Shown here: in pieces, positions 51,882-64,000 of the stretch
Layout: the number at the start of each line of letters is the position of its first letter
Position numbering within the stretch: position 1 is the first letter of the stretch
DNA from: Craterostigma plantagineum
Lineage: Eukaryota; Streptophyta; Magnoliopsida; Lamiales; Linderniaceae
Length of the DNA: 64,000 nucleotides
Assembly (NCBI GenBank): GCA_027422505.1
Contig: JAPQWV010000005.1
Coordinates: 12,715,501 to 12,779,500 of the forward strand
Reading direction: 5' to 3'
Notes under the pieces: model-generated
Seen by the model: only the letters and a program-made list of their open reading frames with translations
What the model was told of the DNA's origin: nothing
The model's database searches: none
Position numbers and translations under genes: made by a program

Positions 51882-54800
51882 AGTCGCTCCTCGATGTCCT
51901 CAAGTAATTCCATTAGGAGCGTCTGTTCTCTCACGAACCGGTGGATCCTCAGCATAGTCTCTCGGTTGATTTCTTCCAACCTTTGCTCTATATTTCTCCT
52001 GATGACCTTGAGCGTCCCATCACAGAATTTGTGTATCTCAGTCTTTAGCATCATCCTAGTCTTCTTCGCGATCGGATTGTGGTGGGAGATGCCTAAGACT
52101 GAGCTGATGTGCACGTGATTGTTGGGAAGTCCTTCGATCTCAAGTCCTTTGTTGAGCGGAGCGGTCATGTTGACCTTCTTCATGTTGCTCTCCAGAGCCA
52201 TCTGAAGGTCGTGTGCGGCGAAGTACTTGACTTGGCGCATTATGAACCGGTAGAGTCCCCCGAGTCCTTCTTTCTTGATGAAGTCTTGAGAACCTTTTTA
52301 CTTCTCTACATACAGCTTGTAGAGGTTGTCCACCTCCTCGGCGGGGAGATACGGTAGGTCACTCTCGCTTAGATCTTCTCGAGTTCTGTCTACTCGCTTG
52401 ATGACATAGTACGGTGTTGGAAGTCCTCCTTTAGCACAGTAGACGCTGAGTAACTGACAGATTGGGGAGAGACTCTTGTAATGACTCTTGGCTTGGCTTT
52501 TAGTCAAACCCAATCTCACATCCAGTCCGAGGTGGGTCAGCATCCAGAGATACGTCATTCTCTTCTGCTGTTCCCAGTGAGAGATCCCTCTGAGTTCGAA
52601 CTCGTTCGGCTTTTTGACTTTATTCGGTGACCTCCAAATATGCTCACGAACTTCTTCAAGGAAGGGAATCTCAATTCTAATATTCTTCCAAGGCGTATCG
52701 ATCCGAACAAATCCTGGTATTTGTCTCGTTGGAGAATTTGCTCGTTGCGCAGTCAATTCTGGAAGCCCTGTGGGATCTTGTTCGTGATTTTCTCCTTCCT
52801 GAAGCTCTTCGTCTTCTATTAGTACGAGGTCCACCGAAGCTTGTTGTAGGAAGTGTCGAACGTCCTTAAGCCGTTGTCTCTGATGCTCATCGGGCATGGA
52901 ATGAGTCATCCACTGTCCTTCGAAGATATACTTGTCGTGGAACTCGTGTGGGTTGACACCATGTCCTGACGGTCCCGGTTGGTCTTGAGCAACTGAGGGA
53001 GTAGCTTGGGTTTGAGCCAGGGCCATGAGCATGGCGGCACTTGCTTCTTCTTCCGGAAGCAAGGGGCTTGTGAGTGTCGTAGGTGTGGGCGGAGGCATCC
53101 TTAGGCTGAAGGATGGTGGGTCTATATGGTTTAGAGTGGTGGTGCGGTGCGTGGTGTGGGTTGTTTGGGTGGTGGTTTGGGTTTGGCCTGCTCCAGCACC
53201 TGTCTGAACTGTGCCTGAGCCTTATCCTTGGCCTTCACCTTGTCCACTTGATGAGGTCCTAGGCCATTTCTCCCCCTCATGACGATCTTGATCGTCTGGA
53301 TCGTCATGTCGACGCGGGGTGCGGAGCTTTGGACTCGGCAAGACTGAGTAGGTGGCTCAGGGTGATCCACGAGACGCCTGTAGAGAGATTCTTCCTGAGG
53401 CGTTCGGGTGGGAAGGCCGATAAGGCGGGCTAGAAGGATGTCGTGGAGCTGGGTGATGGGAATGGTGTATAGGTTGATAAGGATTGAAGAGTCGGCTAGT
53501 GGGTCAATGGGTGTGGGTTGTGGGGATGAGTGGGTTCGTGCTGAAGTGCCCTCTGAGACGGGTGTTTTCCCAATGTCACGCTGGGACGTCTCGATGGCAG
53601 CTAGCACTCTCTCCATCATTTTGTCCTCTAGAGATTTGATGGCTGCAGAGAGCGCAGACTGGAGTTGGGCTTCAGTGATGAACTGGACGGATGCCTCCGT
53701 CAAGATGGGCCAGGTCGACTGATGTCGCCTGTTAGCAACCCTTGAGCAGACACCGGCTCCTCAGGTTGGCTCGCAGTCACTTGAGGTTGTGACTGTTGGA
53801 GACTTCCACTCAATCCTTGAGTCGAATCTTGAAGATTCTTCTATATGGGTGTTTCGGCAGGCTCGGTTGGAACCTGCAAACCAGACACCGGTAGGTTGTG
53901 TTGCGGCTCAAGATTGAGCGAAGAAATGGCCGCAGCACTTGAAGAGATGATCTGCGCGGTATCTGATGCGGTGATGACGGTGGGAAAGAGAGACTCCAGT
54001 TCGATACTTAATCTTCTGGGAGTTCGTCTCATTAGTTGGATCTCCTTCGTCGGACTCCGTGTCGGATGAGGTGGCTGTGTGAGGAGATGGTTCATGTTCA
54101 ACGTCCTCACGAGCCTGTTCCGTCACCAGTGGAAGTGAGCTTTGCCCCATTTCTGCCTCGGGCTGTGCTACTTATTGAAGAACCTCCTCAATGGGCTCTT
54201 CGAGCACGCCTACATGGACGGGAACTTCCACTTGGAGTGTTTCCGTAGGGCCTCTTGTTCCAACTCTGCTGCCACAAGCGTCAATCAGCGTGGCATCATC
54301 GTCAGGGATTTCCACGTCCTGAGTTGGAGGCTCCTGCTCTAGCTCCTGGGCCACAACATCGATCAAAGTGTCCTCAGTACTAGAGTGTTGTTGTTGTTGA
54401 GGACTAACTGCGAAGTCTGTCGGGGGCCCTCTAATCATCTGTTCCGTCAGATGATTCTCCCGGCAGTATGATCTATAAATGTCTCCAGTGGGGTCGGCGA
54501 GACGTAGCGACTCGAACGGTATGGCCATTGATGGCTGGTCCAAGTCCGTTAGCTTCGGGTTGTGAAAAAATTTGAGCCTTGGTGGTTGATAATTTCCTCC
54601 AGGAGGCAGACGAGGTACGTTCTGCTCGTACAGCTCCATTTATTGTCTAATGATAACGGAAAACCACTGGGCGACGACACATTCTTCGAGCGTTTATTTT
54701 CCTTCTGCCTGATCTGCTCGGCTAGATCATTCCAGATCAGTTGAGCGAAATCGTCATTTCGCGAGAAGGCGATTCCATGGAAAATCCTCAGAATATTGCC

Positions 54801-55300
54801 GTTGCCTTTGTCGAAGCCGGCGTGCTTCGGGGATAGACATTTGTTGATGATTCCAAACAATGTCTTCCACGGATGAGGAATCCCGTTGCTCTGCATATTT
54901 GCGAGTTTGGTGAGCGGCGGACGGTATCCCATCTGAAGGAAGTCTTGCACCAGCTCCGCATCAGTTGGAAGGGGGTCATAATTTTGGGTGAGAGGGAGAT
55001 CGAGAAGAAGTTTGAACTCATTCTTGCTTATGCAGACGTGCCTCGTCCCTACAACCATTGTAAAGTGGTACGCCACGTCCATGATGAGGCTCTTAATCAT
55101 TCCCCAAAACTGCTGGAGGTAGACCATCGGCACAGAGGCCGTCACCGTTAGAGCATGCCACAGGGATGACCTTGTAGTATAAACACCATGATATCGTCCA
55201 GACATCTAAAGGTGGTCAGGTTGAGCTGGAAATTGGTGTCGTGTACGTTGAGGTACAGGGCCTTTTCATAGATGTGATTGTAAGTAGGATAATGATCCAT
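51882..55300 (-). pseudogene. Element E additional 3' gene, broken into several frames
   Basis: Similarity starts at an ATG (55298-55300) directly after a splice-acceptor-like CAG: MDHYPTYNHIYEKALYLNVH, then FQLNLTTF. It continues in 54549-55205 (VPMVYLQQFWGMI, WKTLFGIINKCLSPKHAGFD, ILRIFHGIAFSRNDDFAQLI), 54172-54639, 53841-54110 and 53131-53703 (Pro/Ser/Thr/Gln-rich middle). The C-terminal part lies in 52298-53098 (YIFEGQWMTHSMPDEHQRQR, IPFLEEVREHIWRSPNKV, WEQQKRMTYLWML) and 51857-52240 (HDLQMALESNMKKVNMT). Intact, it would be about 1100 residues. The same order as D and B shows one conserved gene. I see no catalytic motif or membrane helix. Confidence 0.8.
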
Positions 55301-55303
55301 CTG
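55301..55303 (-). promoter_or_regulatory. Putative splice acceptor before the element E 3' gene
   Basis: On the - strand TTTCTTATGTGTATTTCAG|ATGG: a pyrimidine-rich tract and CAG immediately before the first ATG of the gene, matching the position of a similar acceptor in D. Confidence 0.6.
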
Positions 55304-56765
55304 AAATACACATAAGAAATGTAAATCATTAGTTCAAGAATTTTAATTTGAGTCGAATTTATCAAACCACAATAATGGATCATGTCATAGCATGTTTGAA
55401 TAAATTCGTAATTGAAATCATGAAATTTGCACATAGATCATACGAAGTGAATATTGAAGGAGTAATACAATTTCAACATAAGCATGTAAGTTCGATGAAA
55501 TTTAGTTGAAATTTTTCTAAGTGTTGAAGCACTGTTCACTCCGTGCTCTTTGTCGCGCGAGAATTGAAATTCTCAATTAAATTGTCTACGTGCAATTTTG
55601 AATGTAATTCTCCGTGTTAATTTGCGATCGAGAAAAAATTTTATACGCTAAGGTCTGCTACAATGGAAAAGACTTAGAAGCTTTTACTAAGTGCTGAACG
55701 TTATACGCGTGGTACTGTAGCCGAGAAATTTTACGATCGAGAAAAATTTCCGTCTAAATTTACGATCGAGAAATTAGATTTCTGAGTAAATTTACGATCG
55801 AGAAATTTTTCGGGCGTGAATAAAATTTTTCGCAGTGAAAATTATCGAGCGAGAAAGTATTTCGATTTTAAAATAGTTTTTCGCTATGGAATTTTACGAT
55901 CAAGAAAATTGACAGCGAGAAACTAGGTGACTCCACGAGAAAATTTTCGATCGATAAAATCATTTCTACGTGTTTTTACGATCGAGAAATCGCCGCTAAA
56001 ATTTTCGATCGAAATTACTATTTGCGATTGTAAGTTTTGCGCTCGAAACTTATTTTGCACCTATTAGATCTATTTCGTTCAGTAATATTTCGCTCGCATA
56101 ACATCCAAATTCAAATTCTCGATTGTAATTATTTTTCAATCTACTTATCTTTCTTAACAACTAAGTCAAAAAGTTTATCGATCGAAAAACTTTTACAGAG
56201 CAAACAGTAGAACAATTGAAATTCAATTGACACTGTTTGCGAGCGAAAAAGTTCTTCGACGCCTTCAAATGGTAAAATCCCAGTTTTAGTCGTTCTTTTA
56301 ATCAAACTCAAATAACACAGAGAATCAACATAATATACCATAAAACGATCAAGAGGCTTCCAAACTATCTTAATATGCATTTTTTAACCTAGATTATACT
56401 TGATATTGGCCTAAAATACTGCAAACAAGCATTCGAGTTCTCAGAATATGAACAGTCGAGAAATGAACACAGAATCAAGCGAAATATTTCAAAGTACAGA
56501 TGCACATGAAGTTTAAACACACGATAATCCCTAAAAGAAGTCAAATATACCTTCTAAAGACGAAAATCAGAGGAAAAAACGAAGATTTGAAGGGTTTTTG
56601 ACGTTTGTCTTTGAGAGAAAAAGTTTTTCGCACGAAAATTTGACTGTTGAATTTTGCGATCGAGGGTTTTAGCGTGTATTTGGGCGTTGACACACAGTTC
56701 TGCTTTTTGGATGACCAGCAAACAGCTTTTCGCCTAAAAATTGAGCGCCACCGGACGTGCTTTTA
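55304..56765 (-). other. Element E spacer rich in CGATCGAGAAA motifs
   Basis: No gene. On the + strand, TTACGATCGAGAAA and variants recur about ten times between 55625 and 56030. On the - strand a donor-like AAG|GTATAT lies near 56550, preceded by a pyrimidine-rich leader-like stretch (CTTCGTTTTTTCCTCTG). Confidence 0.65.
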
Positions 56766-56769
56766 CTAT

Positions 56770-57988
56770 CCATTCGGCAAACCTGCATAGTCAGCGTCAG
56801 TGTAGCCGATAACTTTAAAATTCGTACCTACCATAGGCCAAGGGTAGAGGTGCCCTTAAGGTAGCGTAAAATCTTTTGACCGCGAGCATATGGGATTATT
56901 TGGGATCGGCTTGAAAACGGGCACACAAGCACGTGGCAAACATGATGTCCCGGCCGGCTCGAAGTAAGGTAGAGAAGAGATCCAATGATGCCTGCGATAC
57001 ATTGTGATGTCGACCGACTTGCCAGAGGGATCGGCATCCAACTTGCAGCTTGGTGACATAGGAGTGCTGAGAGTCTTGCTCTGGTCTTGATGAAATTTCT
57101 TCAGAATATCCTTGATGTATTTTGTCTGACTGATGAAATTCCATCATTGAGCTGCCTGACTTGGAGTCCTAAGAAAAATTGGCATCTCTCCCATGTGACT
57201 CATCTCGAATTTGCTCTTCACGAGATCTCCAAACTTCTTGCAGAGCCGAGGATTTGTTGATCCGAAGATGATGTCGTCGACGTATACTTGGACGACCATC
57301 AGACTTTGTATGCCATTTAATGAAGAGGGTTGTGTCTATCGTTCCTGTATGAATCCAGACTTCACGAGGAAATCACTCAGGACATCGTACCAAGCACGTG
57401 GGGCTTGTTTTAGTCCATAGAGAGCTTTGTCCAAGCGATAGACATGATCGGGATGTTTCTTGATCCACGAAAACCTTCCGGCTGAGCGACGTAGACTTTT
57501 TCTTTTAACACGCCGTTGAGAAAGGCGGTTTTAACATCCATCTGATAGACTTTGAAGTCTTTGTGAGCCGCATAAGCCAGCAGGAGGCGGATAGCTTCGA
57601 TACGGGCAACAGGAGCATAAGTCTCGTCGTAGTCGATGCCTTCCTGTTGATTGTATCCCTTAGCAACTAGCCTTGCTTTGTTCCGGATCACTTCACCATC
57701 TTCATTTTTCTTATTCTTGAAAACCCATTTAGTTCCGACCACTGTTTCCCATGTGGACGGTGGGGTACCAAGGTCCACACTTGAAGACGTTCGAAATATG
57801 ATGATTTCCTCTTGCATTGCGATTGTCCAATCCGGGTCTCGAAGTGCGTCTGCTACTTTGGTAGGCTCGTTTTGGCTCAGAAAGCAACTGAAACGACTGT
57901 GTTGACTACGTGTCCTCACACCAACCGAGGGATCGCCAATTATCTGATCAACCGAGTGGCCTCTCGTCCACTTGCGCTCATGAGGCAA
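56770..57988 (-). pseudogene. pol: Element E reverse transcriptase and RNase H start
   Basis: The frame at 57410-57988 covers [43 protein letters not shown] and [21 protein letters not shown] frame change near 57430 follows, then [15 protein letters not shown]. The YVDDIIFGS catalytic box (about 57262-57288) is intact. Thumb and connection pieces (CKLDADPSGKSVD and others) are scattered over three frames to about 56830. RNase H begins with GYTDADYAG near 56790 and is cut off within a few codons; the rest of the domain is missing. Confidence 0.85.
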
Positions 57989-58028
57989 GGCTGAGTCGAT
58001 GCGTCAGCTATCTGTGGATCTAGATTGC

Positions 58029-59216
58029 CTATAGTCTCAGATTGATCATTTGTCTGAGGAAGTTCCAATACTGCACTTGGATGATTGTCTCAGATGATAC
58101 TTCCTCGATGACCATTGTAGGTTCTTCGTGTTCTGTGGCAATTCTGAATCGGGGGGGGTAGAGGTGTGAGATGAACTTGGTACGTCGGTCTCGTTCGGTA
58201 GATATCCATTGTTGGTGTAGGCGTGTATGACTGATATACGGTTCGAAGAGAGAATCCAAGTCGTCTAATGCGAGTCTCGTTGCTTCGTCTGACACTGATC
58301 CTGAAGTTGTTGCCATCTTCTGTTGGTTTTGTGCCAACACACCAGTGATTACGGGTTCTAAAATGTTGTCTTCAGAAGCCAACGGGTTAGGCACGGGTCC
58401 TGGACTGAATTGACCAGAAGCCATCTCTGCCACTTCGTGGAAAGTGACATTATAGCTTTCCTTATAGTTCGGTTGGACTTGATGTATACTCGGTATGCTT
58501 TTGATGTTGAAGAATACCCGACAAATGTAGCTTCGAATGCTTTAGGGTCGAACGTTTGCACGTTGCTCTCGGGTCGTTCGCCACAAAGCACTTGCACCCG
58601 AAGACTTTAAGGAAAGAGATGTTGGGCACTCTATTATTCACAATCTCATACGGAGTCTTGTTGAACCATTGTGAACCACCGTCCTGTTTTGAGTAAAACA
58701 AGCGGTATTGACTGCTTCAGCCATAGAAAGTGTGGAAGTTCCGATTGGATCAGCATTGTACGAGCGGCTTCCACTAGTGTTCGATTTCCTTTCAACGACC
58801 CCATTTTGTTGAGGTGTTTTGGCGGCTAATTGTTGACTTATTCCAAGTTTTTGATAAAACTCACTGAGGTGATTGTTCTTGAACTCAATGCCGTTGTCTG
58901 TTCGAACAACTTGAATAGTCTGTTGCAGCAGATTTTGAGTTGTGTTCACAAAACTGATGATCAAGTCACCAGTCTCATCTTTAGTTCGGAGGAACTTAGT
59001 CCACGTGTAGCGAGAATAGTCATCCACAATTACTAGGACATACTTTCTTCCATTGATACTCTGAGTCTGCATTGGACCACAGAGATCCATGTGAATTAGT
59101 TCCAATGGTCGAGAAGTAGATGCAATTTGCTTGACGTGATGAGATGCTCGCTTCATTTTTCTAATTGACATGCCGAACAGTGATGCTCCCTTTGTAGTTG
59201 TATAGTTGGAAGACAT
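58029..59216 (-). pseudogene. pol: Element E integrase
   Basis: The 192-codon frame at 58638-59216 contains the whole catalytic core: LELIHMDLCGP (Asp), YVLVIVDDYSRYTWTKFLR, VVRTDNGIEFKNN (Asp) and TPQQNGVVERKS (Glu). A CxxC-like pair (CSAC, about 59170) is present in an overlapping frame. The C-terminal domain is spread over 58462-58701 and 58358-58597 (TPYEIVNNRVP, FGCKCFVA, DPKAFEATFVGYSSTSKAYR). 58029-58433 is the acidic linker to RT. The catalytic triad is intact, unlike D, but flanking frameshifts disable the polyprotein. Confidence 0.87.
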
Positions 59217-59690
59217 GAACCAACTTTGTCGTAGACAGACGTTGGAGAGCTTTCATATTCAGATGAGACAGTCGTTGATGCCATAAGTTGTTCCTCTGTA
59301 AATCAGTCTGAGAAATGAGGCATACAGCTGTCGAGGGCCGCACAGACGTCAGGTGGATCGTGTAAAGATTGGATCTCCGAAGTCCGTGAAGGAGTTCTGT
59401 GTCCTGACTATCCACAATTCTGCACCGGTCAGCATGGAAGACCACCTGGAATCCTTTGTCACAGAATTGGCCTATGCTGAACAAGTTATGGCGGAGGCCT
59501 TCGACGTACGAGACATCTTTGATGGTCAGATTCTTCAGAGTGATATCCCCAAGTCCTAGAATCGGGGCTGAATCGTTGTTCCCAAATCTGACTTTGCCGT
59601 TTGGTCGGTCTTTGTAGTTGCCTCAGCAGCTCTTGACTACCAAACATGTGTTTGAGCAACCAGAGTCGAGGTACCACACATGATGGATCT
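59161..59690 (-). pseudogene. pol: Element E protease and GAG-pre-integrase region
   Basis: About 59640-59690 reads HVWYLDSGCSNTC, the protease active site with DSG intact but a frame change straight after it. Further codons (FGNNDSAPILGLG, VSYVEGLRHNLFSIGQFCDK) follow. 59161-59484 is the GAG-pre-integrase block with NNLWHQRLSHLNMKALQRL. Confidence 0.82.
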
Positions 59691-62600
59691 GCAAAAACAA
59701 TTTAGAGAGCTTTAGGTACCCACTTAAACATGGGTCCTCTCGGATTAGCAGATTTAGTTTTGGGTTCAGATATGACTCCTAAATCTATTTTTGAAGAGTC
59801 TTAAAACCGATTGCACTTTTGAAAAAGTGGGTTTGGGTTTTGCCTCTATAGGAGACTGGCCCTTTTGGCTTTTGTCGTCCTAGGCGGAGATTTAGGAACC
59901 CATTTGGGTTGAACCTTACAGGGAAGGTTAATTTCAGCACGTACAAATGCTTTGGAGGGTTGACTGAGGAAAGATCTTTTCTTGTGATAGTCTCCTAAGG
60001 TGCTTGGGGGATTTAATTTCTACGGGATACCTTAGGTGAGTACATTCATGTACGGCGCCATAAGCTTTCTTTATGGCTGGATCTTGTTTCCTACGTGTCT
60101 TCCTAGTGGCATTTGTTTCAGAATGATTAATTTTTGATGTAGAGCCTATTTCGAAGTTGGTGCTTCTAAAGGTGATCGGCTGAAGTGAATAAGTAGAAGC
60201 AATTATCTTAAAAGTGGAAATAGCTCTTTTATTTCTACGAGTGTCTTTTATTGTAACAGAAGGAGTAGCATGCTCAGAAACATTTAAGTCTAATGGCTCC
60301 TTCTTTATCTTGGTGCTAGACACTCTCGCCTTTGTTTTTAGTGCTGACGCTATGCTCCCTGTAGACGTAGGTAAAGTGAAATTAGTCATAGCACTCTTAA
60401 CAGAATTATTTTTACAATATTTATCTTTCAAAGGCGATTTTTCATTTTTCACGCTTTTTGTAATAGCGTGAGAGGTAGTTTGGGGGACGAGGAAGCCTTG
60501 AGATTTTCCATCTCCTTAAATAATTTTTTCTTTTCAGCTTCGAAATTCTCTCGTTCTTTTTCTAACTTTGCCTGCGACTCCTCTATCTGTTTATGATAGG
60601 GGGTTTGTAGAGAGATTTTTATAATTAATGGTTTTAACTTCCTATGGTGTGTTCGAGAATCAGGAGGTAGAATTTGAACTAAATTGCAGACAGTGTAGAG
60701 TTTCTTTCCTATTTTTGTCCCTTTCATTTAGTTCTTTGTAGTCAAAGGGGATTCTGGACCATGTGGACCTTGTCTAATGGATGAATCGAAAGTATTTTCA
60801 TAAGACGATTCAGTAAAATTTCTAAGAGAGGTATTCCTAAGCGCATGTGTTTAACATCATATATTTCTTTCTTTTGTAAAACACACGTGTAGTGAAACTT
60901 ATGCCTTCTATAGGATTATAGAACTCTATATCCTTGGACTTGTTCAAAAAATCGTCTGTTCGGACTGTCCCCTACGCGTAACTATATCGTCTAATTTCTT
61001 TACTTGGCATATAGTCTCTTGCGTTCCTCACCTAGGAGAGCGTAATTATTTTCCACGGTTAGTTTCGCGGGCTTGACAGGCATCAAAAATCCTACTAAGC
61101 ACTAATCTTAGCATTCGATGTTTCTAATTGAGCTTCTAAGTTAGTGATCTTAGAGGTAGCTTCGGTTATCCTACAATTTAAAATGGCTTTCTCGTTGAGA
61201 TTTCTAACCAAGCAATTGTAGTTATTTGCTAGCCTATCTTCTAATTCCTTAATCTTTTCGCTCTGTTGTCCTAGTTGAGGTTGACTAGTCTCTCTAGAAT
61301 GGAGGCTCTTGGTAATTTCATCTATTTTTGCACTAGAGCTCCTAAGTTCTTGTTCGGACTATCTATCTTCTCCTGAGCTCTCTCAAGTTCGTTCTCTACT
61401 TCCTTTATACATTTCTGCTCACGTTTCATGTTAGCATATTGCTTTTGATATGATTCTAACATGGTCAAAATAATGTGAAAGGAGTGACTACCTCATTTGA
61501 AGACGTAGAAGCGTTGTCGTCGTTCGTACGAATGGATGTTTCGGCGTCCAATTCGTTGTCGAGACGGGCCATGAGGGCTAAGTTCTCTTCTTCGGAGTTC
61601 GACGTGTCCTCGAGCCATTGGTCCTGTTCAGCCATGAGAGCTACTTCGGCTTCTTTCTGTTTTGTCAATTGAAGCTTCCTGGAGTAGTAGTTTGCATCTC
61701 TTTTCTTCGGGAGAGTGCACTCTCTGGCGAAGTGACCCGCTTTGCCAGTTAAAACATTTGTTAGTCTCTTTGGGATTCTTGACCTCGGAACTCTCCGGAG
61801 CACGTTCTTTGTTCTTGGAGCTTGTAGTCCGAAGTCTATTGGCTGAGGTTGAAGACTTCTTCTTGAAGTATTTCTTGCTCATCATTGCCCAATGAGAGCT
61901 AACTGTTTTCCAAGGGATTTCATGTTCGGCTCGATGTCGGAGTCCGATTCCTCTTCCGACTCTGATGATGAAGGTGGCCTAACGATCTTTTCCTTTCTTG
62001 ACCTTGTGCTCCTCTTCTCAAAGACTAAGGCAACCGTGTCATCGGTTTGTTGCCTTTTCTGCTCTTTGGTAATCTCGCGGATATCCTCCTCATGCTGAGT
62101 GAGATTATCGAACACGGCATGGACATCCAACTCTTCTAGATCTTTGTTTTGTCGTATTTGAGTGGATATTTTCTTCCATTCCGTAGGCAGAGAGGATAGA
62201 AATCTTATGTTTGTCTCCATGTTGTCTTTGTTATTTCTATCTTCCTCATTTCATTGAGAGAGTGAGGTATCGTTGGTAGATCTCGTTTAGACTCTCCTCC
62301 GGCTTTGCTTTGAATGAGTCGTAAGCAGTGAGAATGTTCGCCTTCTTGGCCTTTATGCCAACTTCCGTCCTTTGCATCATCCTATGCAGCTCATCCCACG
62401 TCCCTTTGGCCGATGTAAGGCTGTCGATTTGTCTGTATATATCGTTGGTGATGCCCTGCATAAGGGTATTCATGGCTACTAGATCAGCCTTAGCTCGAGC
62501 TCTTTCCTCCAGAGACTATTCTCTAGGCTCCTTTAGTCGTCTAGAAGCTGGAATTGCTGGAGTAGCTGTTTCGTCCCCGGGTACATGAACCCAGAACTGT

Positions 62601-62747
62601 GCCGGTCCCTCTTCAAGGGACTTCAGTAGATTTTCGGCTTGATCCTTTAGAGCAATAAAATTCAGAAAGCGGCTTCTCCACACTGTGTATTCGCCTTCTT
62701 TGCAAGATCGGCGGATGGTTGTCATTTCCGAGTGAGTATGCATCCAT
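59691..62747 (-). pseudogene. gag: Element E gag, broken
   Basis: The start MDAYSLGND lies at 62747 by similarity to B. Pieces follow at 62516-62743 (YTVWRSRFLNFIALKD), 62246-62473 (MNTLMQGITNDIYRQID, WDELHRMMQRTEVG), 61882-62220 and 61628-61885. The zinc knuckle near 61735-61775 is split by a one-base loss: CFNW in one frame, KAGHFAREC in the next (61465-61803). The coiled-coil spacer (about 60740-61460) has no long frame left. The basic spacer survives at 59934-60452 (KQDPAIKKAYGAVHECTHLR), parallel to 6603-6851 in A. Confidence 0.83.
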
Positions 62748-63804
62748 GTTTGTATTGTAGTCGAGTTGTTGAAGGATCTTCGTTAATTGTTTTGAAGGTT
62801 GAAGATGATGTAATGTGCTTCACAAGTGACAAAATTCGTTAGTAGCGTTTGATTCGAAAATTAGATCGAGAATTATTTCCGATACAATCTTAAAGTTTGA
62901 TCGAAATTAATTCCGTCGAGATAGTGTACTGAGTACTGTTCTCGTGCGAGAAATTTTGTCAGCGAGATACTTACGAGCGAGATAAATGCTCAAAATCATT
63001 CGGTCGAGAAAAATTTCTTGATCGTGAATTTATTTCGATCGTAAAGAAACAGTACGTTAGTAAGTTTCTCGACAAGTCAAAATAAATCTGTTGACTAGAA
63101 AAGTTTCTCGCGTATAAATGATTTTCGCCTGGTCAAACGTTAAAAGGTTTGACTGAAAAAGTTTTTCGAGTGAAAGTTTTACGCATGCAAAGTCAAAATA
63201 AGTCTCTCTCGAAAAAGTTTTTTCGCCATAATGCTCGAGAAATATTTCTAACTAAAATCGTTTCTATTGATGACGATTCTAGCGCTGACTTCGTATTCTG
63301 ACCGAGAAAAATTCTCGCGCTAAGTTTATCGATCGAGAAACTAATCCGATCGCAAAACTTAGCGAGAAAAATTTGAGCAATCGAGAAAAATTCACAGAAT
63401 ACGATTAACACTAATTCGAGCAAAAACAAAGAATCAGATAGTGAAATTGAGGCAATTGCTCGCAATTAAGTACTAATCACTCACGCAAGCAATTAAACAC
63501 GTTATGAAGCAAAATATATCGTATTTGATCAAAATCAGAACGTGTTCTTCATGTTCTTCGCAAACAGTAACACTCAGAAGCAATTCAATTCTAGAAATCG
63601 AAGTTTAAACTGCTACAGAACTGATCGCTATGATGATCTACACTTAAACAAGCACAGAAACACCAAATTCAAGTCAATTAAGCACAGAATTAAGCTATTG
63701 GATCGAAAAAGGTTTTCGCGCCAAACTGTTCTTCGATGAACAGTAATCAGAAAATGATTTTCGATCCAATTTTAACAATTTTCGATTCAAAACAGAACGA
63801 ATCC
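62748..63804 (-). other. Element E leader
   Basis: Noncoding, closely similar to the B leader over its length (for example GACGATTCTAGCGCTGACTT near 63260 and 23512). Rich in CTCGATCG and TTTCTCG words. Confidence 0.75.
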
Positions 63805-63817
63805 TCTCTGATACCAA
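63805..63817 (-). promoter_or_regulatory. Primer-binding site of element E
   Basis: On the - strand TTGGTATCAGAGA, an initiator-Met primer site directly inside the LTR. Confidence 0.9.
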
Positions 63818-63818
63818 T

Positions 63819-64000
63819 TGTTAGGTCCTACGATTAACAACTCTAAGATCCTAGGCTAGAATTCATAGTAATTCGATCGTTTAGATAAGCAATTGAATTC
63901 GATCGAAAAACTCAAATGAAGAACAAGAGAGAGAATTCGAGTAGAGTGAGAAAGTTACTGTTGTTTCTCTCTCTAGAAATCAAATTGCAAGCCCTTCGGA
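63819..64000 (-). repeat. Element E 5' LTR, partial (cut by the window end)
   Basis: TGTTAGGTCCTACGATTAAC onward, matching the B LTR for about 180 bp before the window ends. Confidence 0.9.

Larger units (their letters stand above)
51882..64000 (-). mobile_element. Element E: large degenerate copia element, 3'-truncated, continues past the window
   Basis: On the - strand, from the right: 5' LTR (from 63819, cut by the window end), primer site, leader, gag, protease, integrase, reverse transcriptase, RNase H start, motif-rich spacer and additional 3' gene, ending abruptly at 51882 without polypurine tract or 3' LTR. It is the same family as A and B. Reading frames are broken in almost every domain, so this is an old, inactive copy of at least 12.1 kb. 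Confidence 0.92.

Overview
This window is nuclear DNA from a flowering plant, most likely a eudicot. It is AT-rich, its introns use GT..AG, and it holds Ty1/copia retrotransposons of Sirevirus type plus relics of plant genes (ZIF-like MFS transporter, RBOH NADPH oxidase, WEB/PMI coiled-coil proteins, plastid ClpD-like ATPase, DExH RNA helicase). I see no intact host gene. Almost everything is transposable element or broken gene fragment.

Layout. 1-2798: noncoding, with a possible old LTR-like tract. 2799-7346: element A (+), a copia element with a shattered gag, a protease stub and only the last ~110 bp of its 3' LTR. 7500-17854: element C (-), a 10.4 kb non-autonomous element with 346-bp LTRs, the 5-bp target duplication AAAAG and no integrase, RT or RNase H. 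18103-28950: unrelated gene fragments, all on the + strand (coiled-coil exon, WEB-like exon, ZIFL exons, RBOH exon, unassigned exons). Element B (20616-24435, -) splits the ZIFL relic. 28996-41932: element D (+), a full-length 12.9 kb Sirevirus-like element with 314-bp LTRs differing at one base, the perfect 5-bp target duplication GACTC, gag-pol, four extra polypurine tracts and a long additional 3' gene. 42371-45599: more + strand fragments (a ClpD-like exon block tandemly repeated four times at exactly 563 bp, a DExH helicase piece, WEB1-like exons). 45600-51800: AT-rich repetitive DNA with a foldback array and a 939-bp hAT-like element. 51882-64000: element E (-), a large broken relative of A and B that runs off the right edge inside its 5' LTR.

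How the parts relate. A, B and E belong to one family (similar LTRs, leader and gag); C and D are two further families. All use the initiator-Met tRNA primer site and have long noncoding tracts full of short CpG-containing quasi-palindromes (TCG-NN-CGA). D and E, and B in part, share a gene between RNase H and the 3' LTR. In D and E a splice-acceptor-like site sits at its start, and in D a TATA-like site lies upstream, so it may be expressed separately from gag-pol. D and C have almost identical LTRs but defective or absent pol genes, which fits mobilisation in trans. Reading frames were followed by eye, so single-base frameshifts could also be assembly errors.
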